The translations under genes and the position numbers were made by a program. The notes under the pieces are model-generated. The model was not told the DNA's origin. It made no database searches and was given only the letters and a program-made list of their open reading frames with translations. From the NCBI GenBank assembly GCA_022567775.1, contig JADFGH010000067.1, positions 1 through 9,084 on the forward strand: DNA of 9,084 nt, written 5' to 3'. This stretch comes from Pseudomonadota bacterium (lineage in GTDB: Bacteria; Pseudomonadota; Gammaproteobacteria; Steroidobacterales; Woeseiaceae). Below are positions 1 through 7,055 of this stretch, in pieces (the first letter of the stretch is position 1; each line of letters starts with the position of its first letter).

Positions 1-38
1 AAACCGTGCGGATCAACGTCCGGCAACAAACCGGGCAT
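1..38 (-). CDS. 5' end of a divergent gene, possibly a class-V (alanine-glyoxylate/phosphoserine-type) aminotransferase; partial
   Basis: Only the first 12 codons are inside the window; the gene continues past base 1. The ATG lies at 36-38 (minus strand) and reads MPGLLPDVDPHG. A near-perfect Shine-Dalgarno sequence, AGGGGGAG at 45-52, sits 6 nt upstream, which is the main reason to believe this is a real start. From memory, the opening PGLLPDVDP resembles the N-terminus of a group of proteobacterial PLP-dependent class-V aminotransferases annotated as alanine-glyoxylate or phosphoserine aminotransferase; this is recall from a short peptide and not proof. The gene is divergent from glycerate kinase, and such an enzyme could make hydroxypyruvate or glyoxylate from serine upstream of glycerate phosphorylation. 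A start codon is well supported; the product is tentative. Confidence 0.55.
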   Translation of the reverse strand, partial: MPGLLPDVDPHG

Positions 39-125
39 ACGATTCTCCCCCTATAGAAAGTCGATATTGTGACACGGAATGCGGGGCAATTACCGGGTAT
101 CAGACGCTTCGGGTACAGTGAGCTT
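39..125. promoter_or_regulatory. Divergent intergenic region between the partial gene and glycerate kinase
   Basis: These 87 bases separate the divergent starts at 38 (minus) and 126 (plus), so they should hold promoters for both directions. I see no convincing -35/-10 pair on either strand. A weak minus-strand candidate, TTGCCC with TATCGA at 17-nt spacing, matches consensus poorly. If glycerate kinase instead started at the in-frame GTG at 69, only 30 bases would remain, which argues for the downstream start. Confidence 0.4.
45..52 (-). promoter_or_regulatory. Strong ribosome binding site of the divergent partial gene
   Basis: Read on the minus strand this is AGGGGGAG, followed by a 6-nt spacer (AATCGT) and ATG at 38. 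It is the best Shine-Dalgarno match in the window and decides the start of the partial gene at the left edge. Confidence 0.7.
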
Positions 126-1259
126 GTGAGAATCATTTGTGCACCGGACAGCTTCAAGGGATCGATGACCGCGACAACGGCTGCAGAAGCGATGGCCGCA
201 GGAATCCGTAAGACCGTGCCAGACGTGATTGTCGACTGTTGTCCGATTGCGGACGGTGGAGAAGGTACTCTGGCCGCGCTCATAATGGCAATTCCCGGCG
301 ATCTGCGTCGGGTGATCGTGTCCGGGCCGCTGGGTGATCCGGTGGAAGCTGCCTTCGCGACTTTTGCAGAGGGCGGATTTGCGGTCATCGAATCAGCTGC
401 CGCTGCCGGTCTTCAGCTCATCCCGGAACAGTCTCGTGATCCGGAAAAGACCAGCAGTCGCGGTGTCGGTGAATTGATCGCGGCCGCCTGCGCGGCGGCT
501 CCACGAAAAATCATTGTCGCACTCGGCGGCAGCGCAACCAACGACGGCGGTTGCGGTATGGCGCAAGCATTGGGCGTCCGTTTTTTTGACCGTAACGGCG
601 ACGAAATCCGTACGCCGATATGCGGCGGCATGTTGAGTGATCTTTCCCGCATCGATATGACTGGGCGGTTGCCGGCACTCAGTAATATTGAAATGATTGT
701 TGCCAGCGACGTGCGCAATCCACTGACCGGGCCGGAGGGTGCGGCAAATGTCTATGCACCGCAGAAAGGCGCGACTGCTGAACAGGTCGCACGGCTCGAT
801 GCAGGCCTGGCCCATCTTGCCAGGCTGGTTCGACGCGACCTCGATATGGATATTGAAGAGCTTCCGGGATCCGGGGCAGCTGGCGGACTCGGCGGTGGGC
901 TGGTCGCGTTTGCCGGAGCCAGCATCGTATCCGGCATCGACACGATTCTTGAAACCGTTGAATTCGAGCAGCGCGTCCGTTCCTGCGATCTTTGCCTGAC
1001 CGGCGAAGGACAAATCGATGCGCAATCCGCATCAGGCAAGGCCTGTATGGGCATAGCGCGGGCCGCGGGCAAGCACGGCGTGCCAACTATCGCCCTGGTA
1101 GGCGCCATCGGACCCGGCGCAGAACAATGTCTTACGGCCGGACTGCAAGAATATGTCTTGATCGGCGAGGGATTGCCGGCCGCACTATCCATGCGGCAGG
1201 CGAGCGTGCTGATCGCGGACGCCGCCGGTCGGGTAGCCGCAGATTTTAGTCCGGGATAG
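126..1259 (+). CDS. glxK: Glycerate kinase (GlxK/GarK family)
   Basis: This gene encodes a cytoplasmic ATP-dependent kinase that phosphorylates D-glycerate; the GarK/GlxK class forms 2-phosphoglycerate, feeding lower glycolysis from glyoxylate, glucarate or serine breakdown. From the GTG at 126 the protein is 377 aa, the usual family length (about 380), and opens with the hallmark MRIICAPDSFKGS. Other family motifs in order are PIADGGEGT (40-48), LGGSATNDGG (133-142), DVRNPLTGPEGAA (195-207), PQKGA (212-216), GSGAAGGLG (248-256) and CLTGEGQID (290-298) followed by GK (304-305). An in-frame GTG at 69 would add 19 residues (MTRNAGQ...) unlike the family, so 126 is preferred, although its Shine-Dalgarno is weak. 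The 3' end overlaps the convergent symporter gene by 14 nt. The family call is secure; GlxK versus GarK cannot be separated by eye. Confidence 0.95.
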   Translation: MRIICAPDSFKGSMTATTAAEAMAAGIRKTVPDVIVDCCPIADGGEGTLAALIMAIPGDLRRVIVSGPLGDPVEAAFATFAEGGFAVIESAAAAGLQLIPEQSRDPEKTSSRGVGELIAAACAAAPRKIIVALGGSATNDGGCGMAQALGVRFFDRNGDEIRTPICGGMLSDLSRIDMTGRLPALSNIEMIVASDVRNPLTGPEGAANVYAPQKGATAEQVARLDAGLAHLARLVRRDLDMDIEELPGSGAAGGLGGGLVAFAGASIVSGIDTILETVEFEQRVRSCDLCLTGEGQIDAQSASGKACMGIARAAGKHGVPTIALVGAIGPGAEQCLTAGLQEYVLIGEGLPAALSMRQASVLIADAAGRVAADFSPG

Positions 1260-2637
1260 CCGGCTCGGGGTCGCCGGTCCCGGCCGAAGCAGGCACAACA
1301 TCGCTCTTCAGCAGCCTGCCGGTTAGCACGCCCGCTGTCATGGAGCCATTGACGTTTAGCGCGGTTCGCGCCATGTCGATCAAAGGCTCGATCGAAATCA
1401 ACAATGCTGCAAGCAATATCGGAAAACCCATTGCCGGCAATACGACGAGAGCAGCAAATGTCGCACCACCGCCTACGCCGGCAATACCGAATGAACTGAT
1501 CGCGACGATTGCCACAAGTTTCAGAATAAACAGGGGCGCCAGCGGATCTATGCCCATGGTCGGCGCAATCATTGTCGCCAGCATGGCCGGATAAATTCCG
1601 GCACAACCGTTTTGCCCGATCGTCGCGCCGAACGTTGCAGATAAATTAGCAACGGGCGTGGGTACTTCGAGTTCCTCGACCTGCGTTTCCACATTGAGCG
1701 GAATAGTGGCGGCCGAACTGCGCGAGCTAAACGCAAAGGTTAATACGGGCCAGACTTTCCGGAAGTAGTCGGCAACGTTGATGCCGTTGAGCCTCAGGAG
1801 CAGGCTATGAACGCCAAACATGATCGCAATCGCAATGTATGAGGCAATGACAAAAGTAATCAGATTCAGGATGTCCGCGCCGTTCGAACCGGCAACCACT
1901 TTTGTCATGAGCGCGAGGATGCCGTACGGCGTCAGCGCCATAATCATATGCACAAGCTTCATGATAATGGCCTGCGTGTTATCGATGAAGCCACTGATCG
2001 CGTCGGCGCGGTCCGGTTCCTCCCTGGAAACCAGTAGCGCAGCGATGCCGAAAAGAATGCCAAAAATCACAACGGCGATTATTGAAGTCGGACGCGCGCC
2101 GGTCAGGTCGTAAAAAATATTGCTCGGTATGAATCTGACGAGCATGTCGGCCAGGCCAAGACTTTCGACGGTTTCCTGTCGGGCAAGCAGCACATCGGCA
2201 CGGGCCAGTTCGCGCGCACCTTCGGTGAGCCCATCGGCAGTCAGTCCGAAAATGTTTGCCATACTGATGCCGACCAGTGCAGCAATCATGGTCGTGCCGA
2301 TGAGGATTCCGATCACCAGCCCACCAATTCTGCCGAGCGCGGCTACTTCACGCATGCGTACGACAGCAGCAATCATCATCACGAGTACCAGCGGCATAAT
2401 GATCATGCGCAACAGGTTCACGTAGCTTGAGCCGATGACGTTGGTCCACTCGAGCGTGCCGGAGATAATGTCCGGGTTGCCGCTGTAGGCAAACTGCAGC
2501 GCAAAACCAAACAGCATCCCGGCGCCAAGGCCGGCCAAAATTTGTTGGGCCAGTGAAAATGCGGGTCGCCGGAAGCGTGTCAGGAAAACCATGATTCCTG
2601 CGAAAACGAGCAAATTGATGATGACGAAATAATTCAT
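1246..2637 (-). CDS. tcyP: TcyP-like L-cystine symporter (dicarboxylate/amino acid:cation symporter family)
   Basis: This is a 463-aa inner-membrane secondary transporter of the DAACS (glutamate-transporter) fold, closest in feel to Bacillus TcyP and E. coli YdjN, which take up L-cystine. Its length equals what I recall for those proteins. The first half is a series of hydrophobic helices. The family's serine-rich hairpin-1 motif is at 304-313 (SSRSSAATIP), the TM7 segment FGATIGQNGCAGIYP at 336-350, the hairpin-2 segment near 381-391 (SFGIAGVGGGA), and the TM8 substrate motif DMARTALNVNG at 421-431, with D421, R424, T425 and N428 matching the substrate/cation-binding positions of GltPh. TM7 has GQNGC where glutamate transporters have NMDGT, consistent with a cystine rather than a dicarboxylate carrier. 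It is the last gene behind the RND permease and adaptor (21-nt gap). Substrate is inferred, not shown. Confidence 0.85.
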   Translation of the reverse strand: MNYFVIINLLVFAGIMVFLTRFRRPAFSLAQQILAGLGAGMLFGFALQFAYSGNPDIISGTLEWTNVIGSSYVNLLRMIIMPLVLVMMIAAVVRMREVAALGRIGGLVIGILIGTTMIAALVGISMANIFGLTADGLTEGARELARADVLLARQETVESLGLADMLVRFIPSNIFYDLTGARPTSIIAVVIFGILFGIAALLVSREEPDRADAISGFIDNTQAIIMKLVHMIMALTPYGILALMTKVVAGSNGADILNLITFVIASYIAIAIMFGVHSLLLRLNGINVADYFRKVWPVLTFAFSSRSSAATIPLNVETQVEELEVPTPVANLSATFGATIGQNGCAGIYPAMLATMIAPTMGIDPLAPLFILKLVAIVAISSFGIAGVGGGATFAALVVLPAMGFPILLAALLISIEPLIDMARTALNVNGSMTAGVLTGRLLKSDVVPASAGTGDPEPAIPD

Positions 2638-2658
2638 TCTGGTAACCGCTGTTAGACG

Positions 2659-3744
2659 CTATTGAGTTGCTGCGGTGCCCGAGGACGTTCCGCCCCGGTC
2701 ATCGCTGATTTCAACCATCATGCCGGTGCTGAGACGTTCCGCGCCCCGGGTGACAATTCGATCTCCGGCATTGATGTCACCAATGACTTCAATGAGCTTG
2801 CCAGCTCCCAGCCCGGTGATAACGCTGACTTGCTCCGCTTTTAACTCATCGTCGATGCGATATACGAAGGTACCTTCCCGGCGCAAAACCAGCGCGTCCC
2901 GTGGCACGGTGAGTACTTCCTTGGCGGCCGCTGTTGGCATGGACAGTCGGACGCTTTCCCCAATCGTCCAGACCTCGGAATCGACGCTCAGTCGAACCTC
3001 GAACATGTGAGATTGTGGATTGCCGAACGGGACAATCGCGCGAACCGCGCCTTCGCCTTCACGAAAGTCGTTGTGCAATGCGAGCACTTCGTTCACCTTG
3101 ATGAAATTGACGGTATTGAGGGGTGCGCGTGCCACGACCTCGATCGAGTTCGGATCTACCAGCCGAATGACCTCGTCTGCCACCTTCAGGCGCTCACCAA
3201 TGTTGCGCAGCTTTTCCGTGACAATGCCATCGAACGGCGCGCGAATCTGGGTGACGTGCATTGCAACCTTGGCCTGCCCAAGTTGTGCTTCAGCTATCCA
3301 TACATCGCTTTCCGCGACTGCCAGGTCGGAGATGATCTGGTCCAGCTGGCTTTTTGCGGACAGATTTTTTTCGGCGAGTTGCTGCAGCCGTGCTTTTTCC
3401 GATCGCAGAAATGTTACGCGGGCCTTTTCCTTTACGACACGGCTTTCCGCCTCCATCTCGTATAAACGAAATGTAATCACCTCGAGTCGCGCCACCGTGT
3501 CGCCCTCGGATATTTCTGTGCCGACATCAGCAATCCAGTTGAGTTTTGCCGCGAGCTCTGATGCCAGGCGTGCATCATTGAGGCTGACGACAGTACCGGG
3601 CACATCGACCGAGGGCGCCAGATAGGTAATGCGTGCCCGGTCTACGACGACAACAGCAGGCGGCCGTTCGAAGCCCTGGGCGAACGCAGATGCACCGATC
3701 GCCGCTGCCGTAATCACTACCAGAATTTTCGAAAATGATTTCAC
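2659..3744 (-). CDS. RND efflux periplasmic adaptor subunit (membrane fusion protein, HlyD/AcrA family)
   Basis: This 361-aa adaptor links an inner-membrane RND pump to a TolC-like outer-membrane channel. It starts with GTG and a classic signal peptide (MKSFSKILVVITAAAIGASAFA|Q, probable signal peptidase I cut after residue 22). There is no lipobox cysteine, so unlike AcrA it should be soluble in the periplasm. A first lipoyl half lies around 46-90 and a helical hairpin at about 92-160. The hairpin has R119 and L123 followed by S129 and S132, close to the R-L-S pattern that docks TolC. The second lipoyl half contains IRAPFDGIVTEKL (167-179), followed by beta-barrel and membrane-proximal domains to about 345 and a short Gly/Ser/Thr tail. 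Its start is 9 nt after the permease stop, so the two are almost certainly co-transcribed. The substrate cannot be read from the sequence. Confidence 0.93.
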   Translation of the reverse strand: MKSFSKILVVITAAAIGASAFAQGFERPPAVVVVDRARITYLAPSVDVPGTVVSLNDARLASELAAKLNWIADVGTEISEGDTVARLEVITFRLYEMEAESRVVKEKARVTFLRSEKARLQQLAEKNLSAKSQLDQIISDLAVAESDVWIAEAQLGQAKVAMHVTQIRAPFDGIVTEKLRNIGERLKVADEVIRLVDPNSIEVVARAPLNTVNFIKVNEVLALHNDFREGEGAVRAIVPFGNPQSHMFEVRLSVDSEVWTIGESVRLSMPTAAAKEVLTVPRDALVLRREGTFVYRIDDELKAEQVSVITGLGAGKLIEVIGDINAGDRIVTRGAERLSTGMMVEISDDRGGTSSGTAATQ

Positions 3745-3753
3745 AGTTGAATC

Positions 3754-6700
3754 TTAACCAGCTGCCGGCGCGGCATCTGCGACCGGCCGCCCCAATGTTG
3801 CCGGCGCACCCTCACCCAGGCGCAACAAACTCGGCAAATAGACCAGTGTAAATACCGCGCTCACGGACATGCCGCCCACAATGACGGCGGCGAGCCCGCG
3901 ATAGACCTCGGATCCGGGTCCGGGAATGAGCAATAACGGCATCATACCGAACAGGCTGGTGAGCGTACTCATTAATATAGGACGCAATCTGCGGCGAATT
4001 GCCTGCTCGACGGCCCCTCGCCTGTCAACACCCTCACGCTCGGCAGATCGTGTCTGATGCACCAGCAGGATCGCATTGTTGACCACCAGACCCAGCAAGG
4101 TGATGAACCCAATCATGGTCAGCAGATCCATCGGCAGGTTCATTATTCGCAGTAGCGCGACGCCGCCAACTGTGGCCAGTGGAATGGCCGAAATCACGAG
4201 CAGGCTGTCAACGAAGGAACGAAACAGGCCGCTCATCAACAGGTACAGCACCAGTATTGCGAGAACGAAACTGCGCGTCATGTTGGCCAGGGCGATCCTG
4301 AGATCATCCGCAGCGCCGTAGTACGTAATCTCACCATCTTCGGGGAGTTGCTCCCGCAAACCCGGCTCCACCTCTTCACGGAGAATATTGATGGTCTCTT
4401 CGAGTGACATGCCCGGTGGCGGTGTCACGTTGAGCGTGATCGCCCTGCGCCTGTCGACCCTGCGAATCTGGCTGGGTCCGGCCGTTCGCTCCATGCGCAC
4501 CAGTTGATCAACTGACTGAATTCCGCCAAGCGGTGTCGCCACCGGGGTCGCGGCCAACTCCTCGGGACTGTGCCATTCGGGCGCTCTCAGCACGATATCC
4601 AGGCGGCGATCACCGTCGAAGTACTCACCCACCAACACGCCATCACCCAACGCCCTCATGACGGTCGACATTTGTTGCCGTGTCCAGCCCGATTCCGAGA
4701 TGCGACGGTCGTTGGGGATGAAACGTAATTCCGGTTCAGCAATATCGACGCCCGGCACAGGGCGGGCCTGCGCGCCTGGCAGACTCCGGGCAACAGCAAC
4801 CAGGCCCTGGCGTGCGGCCGCGAGCATGGCATCCATATCCCTGCTTTGAATATTCAGTTCAATGCCGGAACCCCCGGTCAGGCGTTGGAAGATCCCAAAG
4901 GAATCTGCAAACGCCATCGTGTCCGGGAAGCCGGCAAGAATTTCACCATTGAGTTTTTGAATGAACGGAGCAACGTCATCGCGATCCTCAAGAAACGCAC
5001 CGAGGAATCCGAACGTACCAAACATTCCGTTGAAATACGACCTGACTTTATATTCTGATCCTTCCTCAAGATATGGCGCCATCCGGTCCGCAACCACATC
5101 TGCAAACTCCTCCCGTGCCGCCGTAACACTTTGCCCGGGCGGTGGAATGATTATGGCGAAAACCCAACTCTGATTTCCCTTTGGAAGATAGTTGGCCGGG
5201 GGCAGCAACACCCAGGTCAGTAGCGAGGCACCCACAAAAAGTCCGGCGATCAAAGCGCGTCGCATTTTCGCTGAATCGGTCAGCTTCATTATTCTGCGAG
5301 TGATTGCCTGCCACCAGTCTTTATGCGCATCGTCAAGACGCACGTCTCTCAGCCATTTTGCTGCTGCGGTCGGGATGATCGTCAGTGCGATGATGAATGA
5401 AGCCGTGACAGCAACTGCCATCACGATCGCGAGATCTGCAAACAATTGTCCCGATACGTCTTTAAGGAAAACGATCGGCATAAATATAACAACCGTCGTA
5501 GCCGTCGAGGCAAGCAGGGCGCCAGCAACCTGTTCTGCCCCGAGCAATGCCGCTTCGTCTGCATCATGACCTTTTTCTCGCAGGCGCACGATGTTTTCGA
5601 GTACGACGATGGCGCCATCCAACACCATGCCCATGGCAAATGCCAGGCCGGCGAGCGAGATAATGTTCAGTGTTCGACCTGCAATCTGCATAAACATGAA
5701 TGCAGTGAACAGCGATACCGGGATTGCCAGTGCCACCATGAATGTGGCGCGAAATTTGCGCAGGAACCACCACAGAATGCTTATTGCCAGCACAATGCCA
5801 AGCAGCAAATTGGTTCTGAGCATAGCAATCGATTCTTCGATGTACTGAGTTTCATCGTACACCTGTTCAATGTTCAGGTTTGCGCGAGCCACCGGCCCCG
5901 TCCGCAGCTCTTCAATCGCCGCATCCAGTTCTTCCATGACCTCGAGTACGTTGACGCCTTTCTCAACCTGCGCGTTAAAGGCGATAGATTCCATGCCGTT
6001 TTGCAGCATGAGTCCGCTGGCATCGCGCATGACGAGATCGATCGTTGCAATATCCCGCAAACGTACCGGGTTGCCGCCGCGCCAGTCGAGCACCATTTCG
6101 CCAAATTCCTGCAATTCGTATTTGCCGGCGAAACGCAGGGTGTACTGGCGACGTCCTATATCGTTGAATCCGCCCGAGGTATCGTTGTTATTGCCAGTCA
6201 GTCCGGCAAGCGTCGGGATATCGATGCCCAGTGCTGCCGCTTCATAGGGGTCGAAAGTAATTCGCACCTCGTTGTCGCGCCCGCCGTAGGCATTCGAATT
6301 CGAAATGCCGGAAACTCGTTCAATTCGAGCCTGCACAACATCCCTGACGAAGTCGCTATAGCTCGCCATTACGCGATCATTTCCGGGCTGTGGCGTAAGT
6401 GCATACCAGGCGATTGCCGAACCAAACTGATCCTGGCCGGCAAATATTTGCGGCTCGGTGACATCTCTGGGATAACGCGGCACCTGGTTCAGTCGATTCA
6501 TGACCTCAACCAGTGCCCGCTGCAGGTCCGATTCAACTGAGAATGACAGGTTGATACTTGCCCGCCCACGAGCCGCACTCGACTCCATTTTGACCAGACC
6601 CGGCAACCCGCGAAGCACATCTTCTTGCGGCTCGATGATCTCCGACTCAACCTCTTCAGGCGCTGCGGCACGCCAGCCGGTAGTGATCTGGATAAACGGC

Positions 6701-6825
6701 CGTTGCACATCCGGAATCATCTGGATTGGCAACGACGCAAGTCCAACAGCCCCCATAAGGAGCACCAGCAGGATCGCGGCAATAACCGCGACCGGGTTGG
6801 AAATCGACTGGCGCGTCAGGTTCAC
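3754..6825 (-). CDS. RND efflux transporter permease subunit (AcrB/AcrD/AcrF superfamily)
   Basis: This 1023-aa proton-driven inner-membrane pump has normal family length. Visible architecture: TM1 at about 9-36, with IPDVQRPFIQI just after; a first large periplasmic porter loop to about 335; TM2-TM6 at 336-485; TM7 at 523-540; a second periplasmic loop to about 850; TM8-TM12 at 851-1001. TM4 carries GMVLDGAIVVLEN (399-411), so D403 matches AcrB D407 while the next acidic position is Gly404. TM10 reads GLVVNNAILLV (912-922), with N916 where AcrB has K940. The GTG start has GGAG 6 nt upstream. The C-terminus is an Ala/Pro-rich tail. It is first in the transcript, before its adaptor, and no outer-membrane factor gene is nearby. 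It looks intermediate between drug (HAE-1) and other RND groups; substrate unknown. Confidence 0.94.
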   Translation of the reverse strand: MNLTRQSISNPVAVIAAILLVLLMGAVGLASLPIQMIPDVQRPFIQITTGWRAAAPEEVESEIIEPQEDVLRGLPGLVKMESSAARGRASINLSFSVESDLQRALVEVMNRLNQVPRYPRDVTEPQIFAGQDQFGSAIAWYALTPQPGNDRVMASYSDFVRDVVQARIERVSGISNSNAYGGRDNEVRITFDPYEAAALGIDIPTLAGLTGNNNDTSGGFNDIGRRQYTLRFAGKYELQEFGEMVLDWRGGNPVRLRDIATIDLVMRDASGLMLQNGMESIAFNAQVEKGVNVLEVMEELDAAIEELRTGPVARANLNIEQVYDETQYIEESIAMLRTNLLLGIVLAISILWWFLRKFRATFMVALAIPVSLFTAFMFMQIAGRTLNIISLAGLAFAMGMVLDGAIVVLENIVRLREKGHDADEAALLGAEQVAGALLASTATTVVIFMPIVFLKDVSGQLFADLAIVMAVAVTASFIIALTIIPTAAAKWLRDVRLDDAHKDWWQAITRRIMKLTDSAKMRRALIAGLFVGASLLTWVLLPPANYLPKGNQSWVFAIIIPPPGQSVTAAREEFADVVADRMAPYLEEGSEYKVRSYFNGMFGTFGFLGAFLEDRDDVAPFIQKLNGEILAGFPDTMAFADSFGIFQRLTGGSGIELNIQSRDMDAMLAAARQGLVAVARSLPGAQARPVPGVDIAEPELRFIPNDRRISESGWTRQQMSTVMRALGDGVLVGEYFDGDRRLDIVLRAPEWHSPEELAATPVATPLGGIQSVDQLVRMERTAGPSQIRRVDRRRAITLNVTPPPGMSLEETINILREEVEPGLREQLPEDGEITYYGAADDLRIALANMTRSFVLAILVLYLLMSGLFRSFVDSLLVISAIPLATVGGVALLRIMNLPMDLLTMIGFITLLGLVVNNAILLVHQTRSAEREGVDRRGAVEQAIRRRLRPILMSTLTSLFGMMPLLLIPGPGSEVYRGLAAVIVGGMSVSAVFTLVYLPSLLRLGEGAPATLGRPVADAAPAAG

Positions 6826-6831
6826 TCAGGG

Positions 6832-6835
6832 CTCC
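6832..6835 (-). promoter_or_regulatory. Ribosome binding site supporting the GTG start of the RND permease
   Basis: On the minus strand this reads GGAG with a 6-nt spacer before the GTG at 6823-6825. It fixes the start of the permease at the residue expected from the family (MNLTRQSISNPVAV), with no need for an upstream ATG. Confidence 0.65.
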
Positions 6836-6841
6836 GGGTCG

Positions 6842-6860
6842 GCAGAGTATTGTTCTCTGC
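6842..6860. promoter_or_regulatory. Inverted repeat upstream of RND permease; candidate operator or leader hairpin
   Basis: GCAGAG (6842-6847) and CTCTGC (6855-6860) form a perfect 6-bp inverted repeat around a 7-nt centre (TATTGTT). Its edge lies 6 nt upstream of the permease Shine-Dalgarno. This placement fits a dimeric repressor site overlapping the promoter/leader, as is common for TetR- or MarR-controlled efflux pumps, or an RNA hairpin affecting translation. No regulator gene is in the window, so its role is inference. Confidence 0.4.
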
Positions 6861-6946
6861 TATGACAGTCGTTCTTAAGCGAGGTTCGAATTGCTGCCCC
6901 AATCTTAACAGGACCGCGGAAACCAGAGATTTATTGCCGCGAATAC

Positions 6947-6960
6947 CCACTGCGTAGTGG
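6947..6960. repeat. Small inverted repeat (5-bp arms, 4-nt loop)
   Basis: CCACT at 6947-6951 pairs with AGTGG at 6956-6960 across GCGT. It lies mid-way in the noncoding stretch, about 120 nt upstream of the permease start. There is no adjoining T-tract on either strand, so it is not a clear terminator, and short repeats of this size occur by chance. Confidence 0.3.
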
Positions 6961-6975
6961 TGTCGCCCCGCCCGC

Positions 6976-7035
6976 CAGGGCAACGTGCGCAGTTTGATTT
7001 ACAGGAAATCAAGCAGCCGGCGGACAGGGCAACGT
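6976..7035. repeat. Direct repeat pair of CAGGGCAACGT
   Basis: The 11-mer CAGGGCAACGT occurs at 6976-6986 and again at 7025-7035, 49 bp start to start, flanking the TTGATTT hairpin. Two further CAGGGG blocks follow at 7041 and 7057. The copies could be paired protein-binding sites or the remains of a small local duplication. No function can be assigned. Confidence 0.45.
6994..7012 (-). terminator. AT-rich hairpin downstream of the lipoprotein gene; weak terminator candidate
   Basis: TTGATTT (6994-7000) and AAATCAA (7006-7012) form a perfect 7-bp stem with a 5-nt loop, 44 nt past the lipoprotein stop on the minus strand. The stem is AT-rich, and the minus strand continues ACTGCG rather than with a run of T, so it is not a textbook intrinsic terminator. 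It may instead stabilise a 3' end or act as a protein-binding palindrome. Confidence 0.3.
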
Positions 7036-7055
7036 CATGCCAGGGGCAGCTCGTG

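Larger units (their letters stand above)
6826..7055. other. Noncoding stretch between lipoprotein gene and RND operon (230 nt)
   Basis: I find no credible gene here on either strand. It should carry the 3' end of the lipoprotein transcript and the promoter and leader of the permease-adaptor-symporter operon, all read on the minus strand. It contains a 19-bp inverted repeat next to the permease start, two small hairpins and an 11-bp direct repeat, listed separately. I could not identify a convincing -35/-10 pair. Confidence 0.6.

Noticed and set aside
69..125. Upstream GTG start for glycerate kinase
   Set aside because: The 19 added residues do not resemble the family, whose members begin right at the M-[KR]-I-x-x-A-P-D-S-F-K motif, and the extension would leave very little promoter space for the divergent gene.
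752..1606. Minus-strand open frame (284 codons) across the glycerate kinase/symporter junction
   Set aside because: It overlaps both well-identified genes in other frames and shows no family motif, signal peptide or ribosome binding site.
3007..3625. Two overlapping plus-strand frames opposite the adaptor gene
   Set aside because: Both are antisense to a complete adaptor with signal peptide, hairpin and lipoyl motifs; their translations look like composition-driven shadows.
5446..6540. Long plus-strand open frame (364 codons) opposite the RND permease
   Set aside because: It lies wholly antisense to a gene with clear RND motifs along its whole length; its translation is Cys/His/Gln-rich without any recognisable domain, as expected of a shadow frame.
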